Source: Streptomyces showdoensis (GTDB taxonomy: Bacteria > Actinomycetota > Actinomycetes > Streptomycetales > Streptomycetaceae). Taken from it: a stretch of 64,000 bases of DNA. The position numbers and the translations under genes are program-made. Positions 34,641 to 43,016 of the stretch are shown here, piece after piece; the first letter of the stretch is position 1; every line of letters starts with the position of its first letter. The notes beneath the pieces are model-generated. The model worked only from the letters and a program-made list of their open reading frames with translations. It was not told the DNA's origin and made no database searches. The stretch spans positions 186,001 through 250,000 of the forward strand of contig NZ_BAAAXG010000012.1 of NCBI RefSeq assembly GCF_039535475.1, written 5' to 3'.

Positions 34641-35141
34641 TCAGCGGGCCGGGCGGCCGTCCTCCAGCTCCGCCGGGCCGTTGCCGGCCGCCAGGGCGTC
34701 GAGGGCCGCCAGCACCCGCGGGCCCAGACTGCCCGGCAGGTGGGCCGTGGCCTCGGCCGGGTCGATCAGCTTCCAGGAGACCAGCTCCTTCTCCTGGAGC
34801 CGGATCGCCGCGCACTGCGCGTCCGACAGCACCCCGCCGTCGTACAGGTACGCCACGATCGGCGGCCGTCCCGTCCGCTGCGCCCAGTCGACCGCCAGGA
34901 GCGGGCCCAGCGGCACGTCCAGGCCGATCTCCTCGGCGGTCTCCCGGCGGGCCGCCTGGCGGGGCGTCTCGCCCGTGTCGGACTCGACCGTGCCGCCCGG
35001 CAGCGCCCAGCCCTCCCGGTAGTTCGGCTCCACGATCAGGATCCGGCCGGCGGCGTCCCGGAAGAGCGCGGCGGCCGCGGCCAGCACACGGGGCAGGCCC
35101 GCGATGTACGTGGCGTAGTCGGCGGGTTCGGAGGTCGTCAT
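34641..35141 (-). CDS. Nudix hydrolase
   Basis: 166 residues. The Nudix box GTVESDTGETPRQAARRETAEEIG is close to consensus G-x5-E-x7-R-E-U-x-E-E-x-G-U. The preceding REGWALPGG is typical. It should cleave a nucleoside diphosphate linked to another moiety; ADP-ribose or NAD derivatives are suggested by its overlap (ATGA) with the ADP-ribosylglycohydrolase gene directly upstream. Confidence 0.88.
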   Translation of the reverse strand: MTTSEPADYATYIAGLPRVLAAAAALFRDAAGRILIVEPNYREGWALPGGTVESDTGETPRQAARRETAEEIGLDVPLGPLLAVDWAQRTGRPPIVAYLYDGGVLSDAQCAAIRLQEKELVSWKLIDPAEATAHLPGSLGPRVLAALDALAAGNGPAELEDGRPAR

Positions 35142-36211
35142 CCCGTCAGCGTAGCGAGCCGCAGGGTCCGTTCGGCGAGTTCGCCGATCCGCACGCCGTC
35201 GTAGCCGGACACCGCGCTGCGCACCCGGTCGCGCAGCGGCTCCGACCACTGCGGCGGGATGGCCGCCGCCCCGCACAGCACGCCGGCCACCGAGCCGGCG
35301 GTCGCCCCGTTGGAGTCGGTGTCCAGCCCGCCGCGCACGGTGAGCGTGATGGTACGGGTGAAGTCGCCCTCCCCGTACAGGAGTCCGGCGGTCAGCACCG
35401 CCGCGTTGGGGACGGTGTGGATCCAGCCGAGGCCGCCGGTCTCCTTCCGCAGCTCGGCGAGGGTCTCGGACCACTCCAGGCCCGCCTCGTGCAGGGTCAT
35501 GGTGTGCCGCACCGCCCTGGCGAGCCGGCTGCTCGCCGGGACGCGCTCCAGGGCGGTCTCCAGGGCGGCGCGCGGGCCGGGCGCGGTGAAGGCCGCGGCG
35601 ACCAGGGCGGCCGCCCACATCGCCCCGTACACCCCGTTGCCCGTGTGCGACAGGACCGCGTCCCGGCGGGCCAGCGAGGCGGCCCGGCGCGGGTCGCCGG
35701 GGGAGGTCCAGCCGTAGACGTCCGCACGGATCAGCGCCCCGATCCACTCCTGGTGCGGATTGTCGTACGTGGCCGTCAGCGGGGGCTTCAGCCCGTTGGC
35801 GAGGTTGCGGTAGGCGACCCGCTCGGCGGTGAAGGTCTGCAGATAGGGCAGCCGCAGCAGCCACAGCTCGCCGACCTGCTCGGTGGTGAAGGCGAAGCCC
35901 CGTGTCTCCAGGAGGTGCAGGACCAGGATCGAGTAGTCGATGTCGTCGTCCCGGCAGCTGCCGTGGATCCGGCCGCGCACGCACTGCGGCCACTCGGGCC
36001 GCAGCTCGAAGCCGTCCGCGTCGGCGGTGGGGGGCGGGGGCAGGTAGTCGGTGAGCGGGAGGGCGTCGGTGAGCCGCAGGTAGGCGTCGATCCGCTCGGG
36101 CGTCCAGTGGTCGCCGCGCTCGACCGGCTTGCCGAGCATGTTCCCCGCGATCCGCCCCGTCCAGCCGCCGAGGATCCGGTCGGCGAGTTCGCCGTGCTTG
36201 AGGAGGCCCAT
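35138..36211 (-). CDS. ADP-ribosylglycohydrolase-family protein
   Basis: 357 residues of the DraG/ARH fold. Seen: ADRILGGWTGRIAGNMLGKPVE at the start, RDDDIDYSILVLHLLE as the first metal-binding acidic cluster, HTGNGVYGAMWAAALVAAAF, and GGLDTDSNGATAGSVAGVLCGA, the second Mg2+ motif D-T-D-x-x-x-x-x-G. It should cleave ADP-ribose from protein or small molecules. The ATG at 36211 has GAGG upstream. Its stop overlaps the Nudix start, so the two products could act in sequence, one releasing ADP-ribose and the other hydrolysing it. Confidence 0.9.
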   Translation of the reverse strand: MGLLKHGELADRILGGWTGRIAGNMLGKPVERGDHWTPERIDAYLRLTDALPLTDYLPPPPTADADGFELRPEWPQCVRGRIHGSCRDDDIDYSILVLHLLETRGFAFTTEQVGELWLLRLPYLQTFTAERVAYRNLANGLKPPLTATYDNPHQEWIGALIRADVYGWTSPGDPRRAASLARRDAVLSHTGNGVYGAMWAAALVAAAFTAPGPRAALETALERVPASSRLARAVRHTMTLHEAGLEWSETLAELRKETGGLGWIHTVPNAAVLTAGLLYGEGDFTRTITLTVRGGLDTDSNGATAGSVAGVLCGAAAIPPQWSEPLRDRVRSAVSGYDGVRIGELAERTLRLATLTG

Positions 36212-36353
36212 GCGTCCGGTGTACCGAACGCGCCGGCGCCGCGCGCGCCGACGCACCCGCGCGGCCCAGCGCGCCCGGTCCGACCGGTGGCCCGGGCGGC
36301 GGGTCCGGCCCGGCCGGCCGGTTCCCCCCCCCGGGCCGATGCCCGGCGCCCGC

Positions 36354-36415
36354 TCCGGGCCCGCGCGGCCCGATCCCGCGCCGGTCCGGGCCCGCGCGGC
36401 CCGATCCCGCGCCGG
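36354..36415. repeat. Tandem duplication of a 31-bp unit
   Basis: Two adjacent identical 31-bp copies (36354-36384 and 36385-36415), each starting TCCGGGCCCGCGCGGCCCGA. They lie in the 244-base GC-rich gap between the BCCT transporter stop and the ADP-ribosylglycohydrolase start. The unit is rich in CCGG and GCGC and could form hairpins, but no clear terminator is seen. Confidence 0.8.
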
Positions 36416-36455
36416 TCCGGCCCCGTCGCCCTGATCCGGCACCCGGTCCCGCCGC

Positions 36456-38144
36456 TCAGCCGTCCTCGCCGCCGGTACGGGACTTCGCCGCCCGGCGCAG
36501 CCGGTGGTGCCGGGACGGACCCTGCTCGGTGATCGCCTCGCCGACCGCCGCCCGGACCGCGTCCCGCACCCCGTGCAGCGCCTGGTGCCGGGCCGGGCCC
36601 GCGCCCGGGTCCTCGCGGAGCTCCTTCAGGAGGGCCCAGCACAGGCCCAGCATCACCAGTACGAAGGGCAGCGCGACCAGGATGGTCGCCGTCTGCAGCG
36701 AGCTGAGTCCGCCCGCCACCAGCAGCACCGCCGCGACCGCGGCCATCAGCACGCCCCAGGCCACCACCAGCCAGGTCGGCGGGTCCAGCGCGCCCCTGCT
36801 GGTCAGCGAGCCCATCACCAGGGAGGCCGAGTCGGCGCTGGTCACGAAGTAGGTCATCACCAGGAGCATCGCCAGGTACGAGGTGACCGTGCCGATCGGC
36901 AGCGCGTCGAGCATCGCGAACAGCGAGGCCTCCGGGCCGTCCTTGACCGCGCTCGCCAGGTCCGCCTCGCCGGTGGACTGCAGCCGGATCGCGGTGCCGC
37001 CCATCACGCAGAACCAGATGACCGTCGCCCCCGAGGGCACGAGCAGCACCCCGAAGAGGAACTCCCGCACGGTCCGGCCGCGCGAGATGCGGGCGATGAA
37101 GGTGCCGACGAAGGGGGCCCAGGACAGCCACCACGCCCAGTAGAAGATCGTCCAGGCGCCCAGCCAGGCCCGGTCCGTGAACGCCCCGGTGCGGCTGGCC
37201 ATCGGCAGCAGCTGGTGCAGGTAGCCGCCGACCGAGGCCGGGATGGTGTCGAGGACGTAGACGGTGGGGCCGATCAGGAAGACGAAGAGCGCCATGCAGC
37301 CGGCGAGCACGATGTTCAGCGTGGAGAGCCACTTCACGCCCTTGTGCAGGCCGGAGAAGGCCGAGAGGACGAAGGCCGCCGACAGCGAGACGATGATGAT
37401 CAGCTCGGTGGCCGTGGAGTCCTTCACCCCCATCGTCAGGTTCAGGCCCTCGGCGACCTGGAGCGCGCCGAGCCCCAGGCTGGTCGCCGTGCCGAAGACC
37501 GTCGCGAAGACCGCGAGCAGGTCGATCGCCTTGCCCGGCCAGGACCGGGCCCTGCGCTCGCCCATCAGCGGGACGAAGGCGGCGCTGAGGGTGTTGCCGC
37601 GCCCCTTGCGGAAGCCCGCGTAGGCCAGGGCGAGGCCCGCGATGCCGTAGATCGCCCACGGGGTGAGCGTCCAGTGGAAGAACGAGTACTCCAGGGCCGT
37701 CCGGGCCGCCTCCCCGGACTGCGGCGGCACCCCGCTCGCCGGTGGCGGGCTCAGGAAGTGCTGGAGCGGTTCGCCCACGCCGTAGAACATCAGGCCGATG
37801 CCCATTCCGGCGCTGAACATCATCGCGATCCAGGCGAGATTGGTGAATTCCGGCTCCGAATCGTCGGCGCCGAGCCGGATACGGCCGTAACGGCTCAGCG
37901 CGATCACCACGCACAGCACCAGGAAGACGTCGGCGGCGGTCACGAAGAGCCAGGCGAAATTCGACAGGACCCAGTTCAGGGCGGAGGAGGAGGCGCTGTC
38001 GAAGGAGTCCTTGCCGAGGGCCGCCCAGCCGACCACGCCGACGACGACCGCCATGCCGAGGGCGATGACTTTCGCGTCGGGGCCGGGGGAGGGGGCCGGA
38101 CCAGGGCCTTCTCCTGATGTTTGATCGATCGGTTCCGTACTCAT
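36456..38144 (-). CDS. BCCT-family glycine betaine/choline/carnitine transporter
   Basis: 562 residues with about 12 hydrophobic helices. Family signatures: MMFSAGMGIGLMFYGVGEPL near helix 3, YSFFHWTLTPWAIYG, and the Trp-rich IFYWAWWLSWAPFVGTFIARISRGRT region that forms the betaine-binding aromatic box. A basic C-terminal tail (RHHRLRRAAKSR) may sense osmotic conditions, as in other BCCT proteins. Imports quaternary amines with Na+ or H+ in osmoprotection. ATG start; divergent from glycerate kinase. Confidence 0.92.
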   Translation of the reverse strand: MSTEPIDQTSGEGPGPAPSPGPDAKVIALGMAVVVGVVGWAALGKDSFDSASSSALNWVLSNFAWLFVTAADVFLVLCVVIALSRYGRIRLGADDSEPEFTNLAWIAMMFSAGMGIGLMFYGVGEPLQHFLSPPPASGVPPQSGEAARTALEYSFFHWTLTPWAIYGIAGLALAYAGFRKGRGNTLSAAFVPLMGERRARSWPGKAIDLLAVFATVFGTATSLGLGALQVAEGLNLTMGVKDSTATELIIIVSLSAAFVLSAFSGLHKGVKWLSTLNIVLAGCMALFVFLIGPTVYVLDTIPASVGGYLHQLLPMASRTGAFTDRAWLGAWTIFYWAWWLSWAPFVGTFIARISRGRTVREFLFGVLLVPSGATVIWFCVMGGTAIRLQSTGEADLASAVKDGPEASLFAMLDALPIGTVTSYLAMLLVMTYFVTSADSASLVMGSLTSRGALDPPTWLVVAWGVLMAAVAAVLLVAGGLSSLQTATILVALPFVLVMLGLCWALLKELREDPGAGPARHQALHGVRDAVRAAVGEAITEQGPSRHHRLRRAAKSRTGGEDG

Positions 38145-38256
38145 GATGGCCCACTATGGTGCGGAATATCGCTTTATCAGGGGGTGGCACGCCGTCTTGC
38201 CGTGCGGATAAGGTCGGCCTCGGCGCGACTGCACGTTCGAAAGCAAGGGATGCAAG

Positions 38257-39408
38257 GTGACGGACGGAGCAGTAACTGAGGTCGCACGCGTACTGGTCGC
38301 GGCCGACAAGTTCAAGGGTTCGCTCACGGCCGTACAGGTCGCGGAGCGGGTCACGGCCGGCCTGCGACAGGTCGTCCCGGAGCTCGAAGTGGAGACACTG
38401 CCCGTCGCGGACGGCGGCGACGGCACCGTCGCGGCCGCGGTCGCGGCCGGGTTCGAGCGCCATGAGGTCACCGTGACCGGGCCGCTCGGCGAGCCCGTCA
38501 CAGCGGCGTTCGCGCTGCGCGGGACCACGGCGGTGGTGGAGATGGCGGAGGCCTCCGGCCTCCAGCTCCTGCCGGCCGGAGTCTTCGCGCCGCTCACCGC
38601 CACGACCTACGGCTCCGGCGAGCTGCTGCGCGCGGCCCTCGACGCCGGTGCCGACACGATCGTCTTCGGCGTGGGCGGCAGCGCCACCACGGACGGCGGC
38701 GCCGGCATGCTCGCCGCGCTCGGCGCGGTCTTCCTGGACGCGGACGGCGCCCCGGTCGGCCCCGGCGGCGGCGCCCTCGCGGGCCTGGCCTCCGCCGACC
38801 TGTCCGGAGTCGACCCCCGCTTCGCCGCCGTGGACCTGGTCCTCGCCAGCGACGTGGACAACCCGCTGACCGGTCCGAAGGGCTGCGCCGCGGTGTACGG
38901 CCCGCAGAAGGGCGCCACCCCGGAGGACGTGGCCGCCCTCGACGCGGCCCTCGCGCACTACGCGCGGATCCTGGAGAAGGCCATCGGCCCCAAGGCCGCC
39001 GAGCTGGCCGCCTCCCCGGGCGCCGGCGGCGCCGGCGGCATCGGCTACGGTGCCCTGCTCCTCGACGCGAGCTTCCGTCCCGGCATCGAGCTGATGCTGG
39101 AGGTGCTGGGCTTCGCCCCGGCCCTGGAGCGCGCCACCCTCGTCATCACCGGCGAGGGCTCTCTCGACGAGCAGACCCTGCACGGCAAGGCCCCGGCGGG
39201 CGTCGCCGCGGCGGCCCGGGCGGCGGGCAAGGAGGTCGTCGCGGTCTGCGGGCGGCTCGCCCTGCCTCCCGAGGCCCTGGGGTCCGCCGGGATCCGGCGC
39301 GCCTACCCGCTGACCGACCTGGAGCCGGAGCCCGCGAAGTCCATGGCCGACGCGGGACCGCTCCTGGAACGGGTCGCGGCGAACATCGCACGGGACTTCC
39401 TCCGCTAG
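38257..39408 (+). CDS. Glycerate kinase
   Basis: 383 residues of the GlxK/GarK type. Starts VLVAADKFKGSLTAVQVAERVTAGL with the conserved D-K-F-K-G-S, then LPVADGGDGTVAA, GVGGSATTDGGAGMLAALG, DVDNPLTGPKGCAAVYGPQKGA and GEGSLDEQTLHGKAPAGVA, all strongly conserved. It phosphorylates D-glycerate with ATP in the cytosol. GTG start with AAGG nearby. It stands alone and is divergent from the BCCT transporter; the 112-base gap holds both promoters. Confidence 0.93.
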   Translation: MTDGAVTEVARVLVAADKFKGSLTAVQVAERVTAGLRQVVPELEVETLPVADGGDGTVAAAVAAGFERHEVTVTGPLGEPVTAAFALRGTTAVVEMAEASGLQLLPAGVFAPLTATTYGSGELLRAALDAGADTIVFGVGGSATTDGGAGMLAALGAVFLDADGAPVGPGGGALAGLASADLSGVDPRFAAVDLVLASDVDNPLTGPKGCAAVYGPQKGATPEDVAALDAALAHYARILEKAIGPKAAELAASPGAGGAGGIGYGALLLDASFRPGIELMLEVLGFAPALERATLVITGEGSLDEQTLHGKAPAGVAAAARAAGKEVVAVCGRLALPPEALGSAGIRRAYPLTDLEPEPAKSMADAGPLLERVAANIARDFLR

Positions 39409-39423
39409 GCGGCGTCTTCCGGA

Positions 39424-39451
39424 CCGGGCCGGATCAGGAGTCACGGCCCGG
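39424..39451 (+). terminator. Hairpin after glycerate kinase
   Basis: CCGGGCCG (39424-39431) pairs with CGGCCCGG (39444-39451) around a 12-base loop, 16 bases after the stop codon. Likely ends the glycerate kinase transcript. Confidence 0.5.
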
Positions 39452-39505
39452 CCCCCGGAGCCGCCGGACACGTGTACGTAACACGCACATGTGAAGCTCG
39501 GCCGC

Positions 39506-40027
39506 ATGAACGCACGTATCGACAGCATCCGGCCACTGACCGCCGAGGATGTCCTCCAGGAGGCCCCTGACGGGCTCGCGGAGCTCCTGGTGGACGCGGT
39601 GGCCGGCGGGGCCTCCATCGGCTTCCTGGCGCCCCTGGACGCCGCGGAGGCCGCCGCCTGGTGGGCCGCGGTGGCCGGCACCCGGGCGGTCTGGGCGGCG
39701 TACGGCCCGGAGGGCGAGGTGCTCGGGGCCGTCACCCTGGTCCGGGACGACAAGGCCAACGGGCGGCACCGCGGCGAGATCGCCAGGCTGGTGGTGCACC
39801 GCGCGGCCCGCGGCCGGGGCCTCGGGCCGCGGCTCCTGGCCACCGCCGAGGCCCACGCGGCCGCCACCGGGCTCACCCTGCTGGTCCTCGACACCGAGAC
39901 GGGCAGCCCCGCCGAGCGCCTCTACCGGGCGGCGGGCTGGACCGAGGCGGGCACGATCCCGGACTTCGCCGCCGCCCCGGACGGCACGCTCCGGGCCACC
40001 ACCCTCTTCTACAAGCGGCTGGGCTGA
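39506..40027 (+). CDS. GNAT-family N-acetyltransferase
   Basis: 173 residues from the ATG at 39506; a GTG five codons earlier is an alternative. The acetyl-CoA site is VVHRAARGRGLGPRLLATAE (R/Q-x-x-G-x-G/A pattern), preceded by EVLGAVTLVRDD and followed by GLTLLVLDTETGSPAERLYRAAGW. The substrate cannot be read from the sequence. The gene is followed by a strong hairpin shared with the convergent pssA gene. Confidence 0.85.
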   Translation: MNARIDSIRPLTAEDVLQEAPDGLAELLVDAVAGGASIGFLAPLDAAEAAAWWAAVAGTRAVWAAYGPEGEVLGAVTLVRDDKANGRHRGEIARLVVHRAARGRGLGPRLLATAEAHAAATGLTLLVLDTETGSPAERLYRAAGWTEAGTIPDFAAAPDGTLRATTLFYKRLG

Positions 40028-40056
40028 CCTGGAGGCGGCCGAGCCGCGGACGTACG

Positions 40057-40096
40057 CGGAAGGGCCCCGGACGCTCTCACGTCCGGGGCCCTTCCG
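40057..40096. terminator. Bidirectional terminator between GNAT gene and pssA
   Basis: CGGAAGGGCCCCGGACG (40057-40073) and its perfect complement (40080-40096) form a 17-bp stem with a CTCTCA loop. It lies between the two convergent genes. Confidence 0.85.
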
Positions 40097-40113
40097 TATG
40101 TCCTGCGGTCCCG

Positions 40114-40995
40114 CTACGGCAGCTGCGCCGCCTGCGCCTGCCGCGCCTCCCGGCTCTCACGCCGGTTGTCGCGGAAGGTGTTCACTCGCCGGGCCGTCGC
40201 GAAGAGGGGGATCACGGCGCCCAGCACCACCTGCAGTGCGCAGCCGGTCTGGAGCAGGAAGGCTCCGCCCGGTGCGTCGAACGCCCACGCCGCGAGCATC
40301 GCCATCGCGCCGACGATCCAGCTGAGCATCGCCACCGCGAGGACGCCCCGCGGCTTCGGGTACTCGACCCGGCTCACCATCAGCCAGGCGACCCCGATGA
40401 TCGCGAGCAGCGTCGGGATGAACGGCAGCTCCAGCAGGATGATCGACACGACGGTCAGCGCGCCGAAGGGGCTCGGCATGCCCTGGAACATGCCGTCCTT
40501 CATCGTCACGCAGGAGAACCGGGCGAGTCTCAGCACCACCGCGAGCAGCACCACGATCGCGGCGAGCGCCGAGACCTTCTGCTGCGCGTCGTCCGCGACC
40601 ATCCCGTACACGAGCACGAAGTAGGCCGGGGCGAGGCCGAAGCTGATCAGGTCCGACAGGTTGTCGAGCTCGGCGCCCATCGGCGAGCTGCGGAGCTTGC
40701 GCGCCACGATGCCGTCGAAGAGGTCGAAGATCGCCGCGGCCAGCATCAGGATCACGGCGGTGGCGGCGCTGTTGCGCGCCATGCCGGTCTCGCTGCTGCC
40801 GGTCAGGTGCGGGATGAGGATGCCGGTGGTGGTGAAGTACACCGCCATGAAGCCGCACGTGGCGTTACCGAGCGTGAGGGCGTCCGCTATGGACAGCCTC
40901 AGCGACAGCGGCATCTCCTCGGCGTCCTCGGCGGCCTCCGCCTCCGCGTCGGCGACCCAGTCGGCCGCCCGTGTGTCGGGATCAATCACGGTCAA
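40114..40995 (-). CDS. pssA: CDP-diacylglycerol--serine O-phosphatidyltransferase
   Basis: 293 residues with about eight hydrophobic segments. The CDP-alcohol phosphatidyltransferase motif is complete: DLFDGIVARKL then GAELDNLSD (D-x2-D-G-x2-A-R-x8-G-x3-D-x3-D). It makes phosphatidylserine in the membrane, which the product of the upstream gene decarboxylates. The start is a TTG overlapping the psd stop by 14 bases; a GTG two codons later is an alternative. The C-terminal tail is basic and charged. Confidence 0.92.
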   Translation of the reverse strand: MTVIDPDTRAADWVADAEAEAAEDAEEMPLSLRLSIADALTLGNATCGFMAVYFTTTGILIPHLTGSSETGMARNSAATAVILMLAAAIFDLFDGIVARKLRSSPMGAELDNLSDLISFGLAPAYFVLVYGMVADDAQQKVSALAAIVVLLAVVLRLARFSCVTMKDGMFQGMPSPFGALTVVSIILLELPFIPTLLAIIGVAWLMVSRVEYPKPRGVLAVAMLSWIVGAMAMLAAWAFDAPGGAFLLQTGCALQVVLGAVIPLFATARRVNTFRDNRRESREARQAQAAQLP

Positions 40996-41638
40996 TGCGA
41001 GTCACCCCCGCGGTCGTGGTCTGTCCGACCTCGACGGCGACCTCGACACCCTCCGGAAGGTAGATGTCGACGCGCGACCCGAAGCGGATCAGACCGATGC
41101 GGTCACCCTGCTCGACCTTCGTCCCCTGGGGGATGTACGGCACGATGCGCCGGGCGACGGCACCCGCGATCTGGACCATCTCGATGTCGCCGAGCTCGGT
41201 GTCGAAGTGCCAGACAACGCGCTCGTTGTTCTCGCTCTCCTTGTTGAACGCCGGCACGAAGCCGCCGGGGACGTGCTCCACGGACGTCACCGTGCCGGCC
41301 AGCGGCGCCCGGTTGACGTGGACGTTCAGCGGGCTCATGAAGATGGCGACGCGGGTGCGCCCGTCCTTCCACGGCATGATGCTCTGCACCACGCCGTCGG
41401 CGGGCGAGATGACCCGGCCCTGAGCGATCTCGCGCTCGGGGTCGCGGAAGAACCACAGCATGCCGGCCGCGAGAGCGGTGGTCGGCACGGCGATCGCCGC
41501 GGCGCGCTTCGACTTGCGGGAGCGCGCGAGGCTGAGCGCCGCGGTGGCGACGGTCGGCAGAAGCCACGGCGATGCTCCGCGTGCGATGCGAACGCCCTTG
41601 CGGCTGTCGCGAGGTGCAGAGGTTTGGCTGTGGGGCAT
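40982..41638 (-). CDS. psd: Phosphatidylserine decarboxylase proenzyme
   Basis: 218 residues, the short form found in actinomycetes and archaea. The self-cleavage site is the Gly-Ser in IRFGSRVDIYLP near the C-terminus, where the pyruvoyl group forms from Ser. Other motifs are FFRDPEREI, VISPADGVVQ and FMSPLNVHVNRAP. It converts phosphatidylserine to phosphatidylethanolamine. The ATG at 41638 has GAAGG upstream. It forms an operon with pssA, and lies 170 bases downstream of the acyl-CoA dehydrogenase gene. Confidence 0.93.
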   Translation of the reverse strand: MPHSQTSAPRDSRKGVRIARGASPWLLPTVATAALSLARSRKSKRAAAIAVPTTALAAGMLWFFRDPEREIAQGRVISPADGVVQSIMPWKDGRTRVAIFMSPLNVHVNRAPLAGTVTSVEHVPGGFVPAFNKESENNERVVWHFDTELGDIEMVQIAGAVARRIVPYIPQGTKVEQGDRIGLIRFGSRVDIYLPEGVEVAVEVGQTTTAGVTRIDRD

Positions 41639-41808
41639 GGATGACCTTCGTAGCGGATGATGCCGCGCTGGCAACAGGGGGACGGCGGCTTTCCGGCGAT
41701 GCTATCGGTTGCGGGGCGCAACTGGGCAAGCCAGGAACCGAGTCGGCGGCCGGAAGGCGAACACGGGGTGTGATCTTCTTCGCGGCCGAACCGACTCAAA
41801 AGCGACAA

Positions 41809-43014
41809 TCAGCCCTGGAATCGGTACTCCTCCAGGAGGCGGCGGCCAATGATCATTTTCTGGATCTCGGCGGTACCTTCACCGATGAGCAGCATCGGGG
41901 CCTCGCGGTAGAGGCGCTCGATCTCGTACTCCTTCGAGAACCCGTAGCCACCGTGAATGCGGAACGCATCCTCGACGACCTCCTTGCAGTATTCGGAGGC
42001 GAGGTACTTCGCCATCCCCGCTTCGAGGTCGTTTCGTTCCCCGGAGTCCTTTTTGCGTGCTGCGTTCACCATCATCGCATGAGCGGCCTCGACCTTGGTA
42101 GCCATCTCGGCCAGCTTGAACTGAATCGCCTGGTGCTGGGCGATCGGCTTACCGAAAGTATGACGCTGCTGGGCATACTGGACGCCGAGTTCGAAAGCAC
42201 GCTGCGCGACGCCGCAACCACGGGCCGCCACGTTGACGCGGCCGACCTCCACGCCGTCCATCATTTGGTAAAACCCTCGTCCGGTCTCGCCGCCGAGGAC
42301 CCGATTGGCCGGAATGCGCAGTCCGTCCATGATGAGTTCGGTCGTGTCGACGCCCTTGTAACCCATCTTCTCGATCTTGCCGGGAATGGTGAGTCCGGGC
42401 CGGACCTCTCCGAATCCGGGCTCCTTCTCGACGAGGAAGGTCGTCATCGACTTGTGGGGGGCCGTCCCCTCGGGGTGTCCTTCGTCACTTCGGACGAGAA
42501 CGGCGACCAGCGTTGACGTGCCGCCGTTCGTCAGCCACATCTTCTGGCCGTTGAGGACGTACTCGTCGCCGTCCCTGACCGCCTTGGACGTGATCGCCGA
42601 CACGTCCGAGCCCAGGCCCGGCTCCGACATCGAGAACGCGCCCCGCGTCTCGCCGGCGGCCATCCGCGGGAGGAAGTAGTCCTTCTGCTCCTGGGTGCCG
42701 TGCTGCTTGAGCATGTACGCCACGATGAAGTGGGTGTTGATGATGCCGGAGACCGACATCCAGCCGCGCGCGATCTCCTCCACGCACAGCGCGTAGGTGA
42801 GCAGCGACTCACCCAGGCCCCCGTACTCCTCGGGGATCATCAGACCGAAGACGCCGAGCTCCTTGAGCCCGTCGACGATCTGCTGGGGGTACTCGTCACG
42901 GTGCTCCAGCTCCGTCGCGACCGGGATGATCTCCTTGTCGACGAAGTCCCGGACGGTGGCGAGGATCTCCTGCTGGACGTCGGTCAGACCGTGGGTCTGG
43001 GCGAGTCGCGCCAT
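41809..43014 (-). CDS. mcd: Acyl-CoA dehydrogenase, probable methylsuccinyl-CoA dehydrogenase
   Basis: 401 residues, full ACAD fold. Seen: FGLMIPEEYGGLGESLLTYAL, FSMSEPGLGSDVSAITSKA (flavin and CoA binding), the segment HTFGKPIAQHQAIQFKLAEMAT, and the C-terminal IHGGYGFSKEYEIERLYREA with catalytic Glu environment, then IGEGTAEIQKMIIGRRLL. In the ethylmalonyl-CoA pathway this step oxidises methylsuccinyl-CoA to mesaconyl-CoA. The assignment to that substrate rests on its position as last gene in the ccr-mutase-lyase-hydratase set. Its ATG lies two bases after the stop of the MaoC gene. Confidence 0.85.
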   Translation of the reverse strand: MARLAQTHGLTDVQQEILATVRDFVDKEIIPVATELEHRDEYPQQIVDGLKELGVFGLMIPEEYGGLGESLLTYALCVEEIARGWMSVSGIINTHFIVAYMLKQHGTQEQKDYFLPRMAAGETRGAFSMSEPGLGSDVSAITSKAVRDGDEYVLNGQKMWLTNGGTSTLVAVLVRSDEGHPEGTAPHKSMTTFLVEKEPGFGEVRPGLTIPGKIEKMGYKGVDTTELIMDGLRIPANRVLGGETGRGFYQMMDGVEVGRVNVAARGCGVAQRAFELGVQYAQQRHTFGKPIAQHQAIQFKLAEMATKVEAAHAMMVNAARKKDSGERNDLEAGMAKYLASEYCKEVVEDAFRIHGGYGFSKEYEIERLYREAPMLLIGEGTAEIQKMIIGRRLLEEYRFQG

Positions 43015-43016
43015 GA

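Noticed and set aside
36301..36430. Repeats in the gap as a possible CRISPR array.
   Set aside because: Only two adjacent identical units without spacers, and no cas genes in the window.
40114..43014. psd-pssA as part of the ethylmalonyl-CoA operon.
   Set aside because: A 170-base gap and a good ribosome site before psd suggest a separate unit; no functional link is evident, though read-through is possible.
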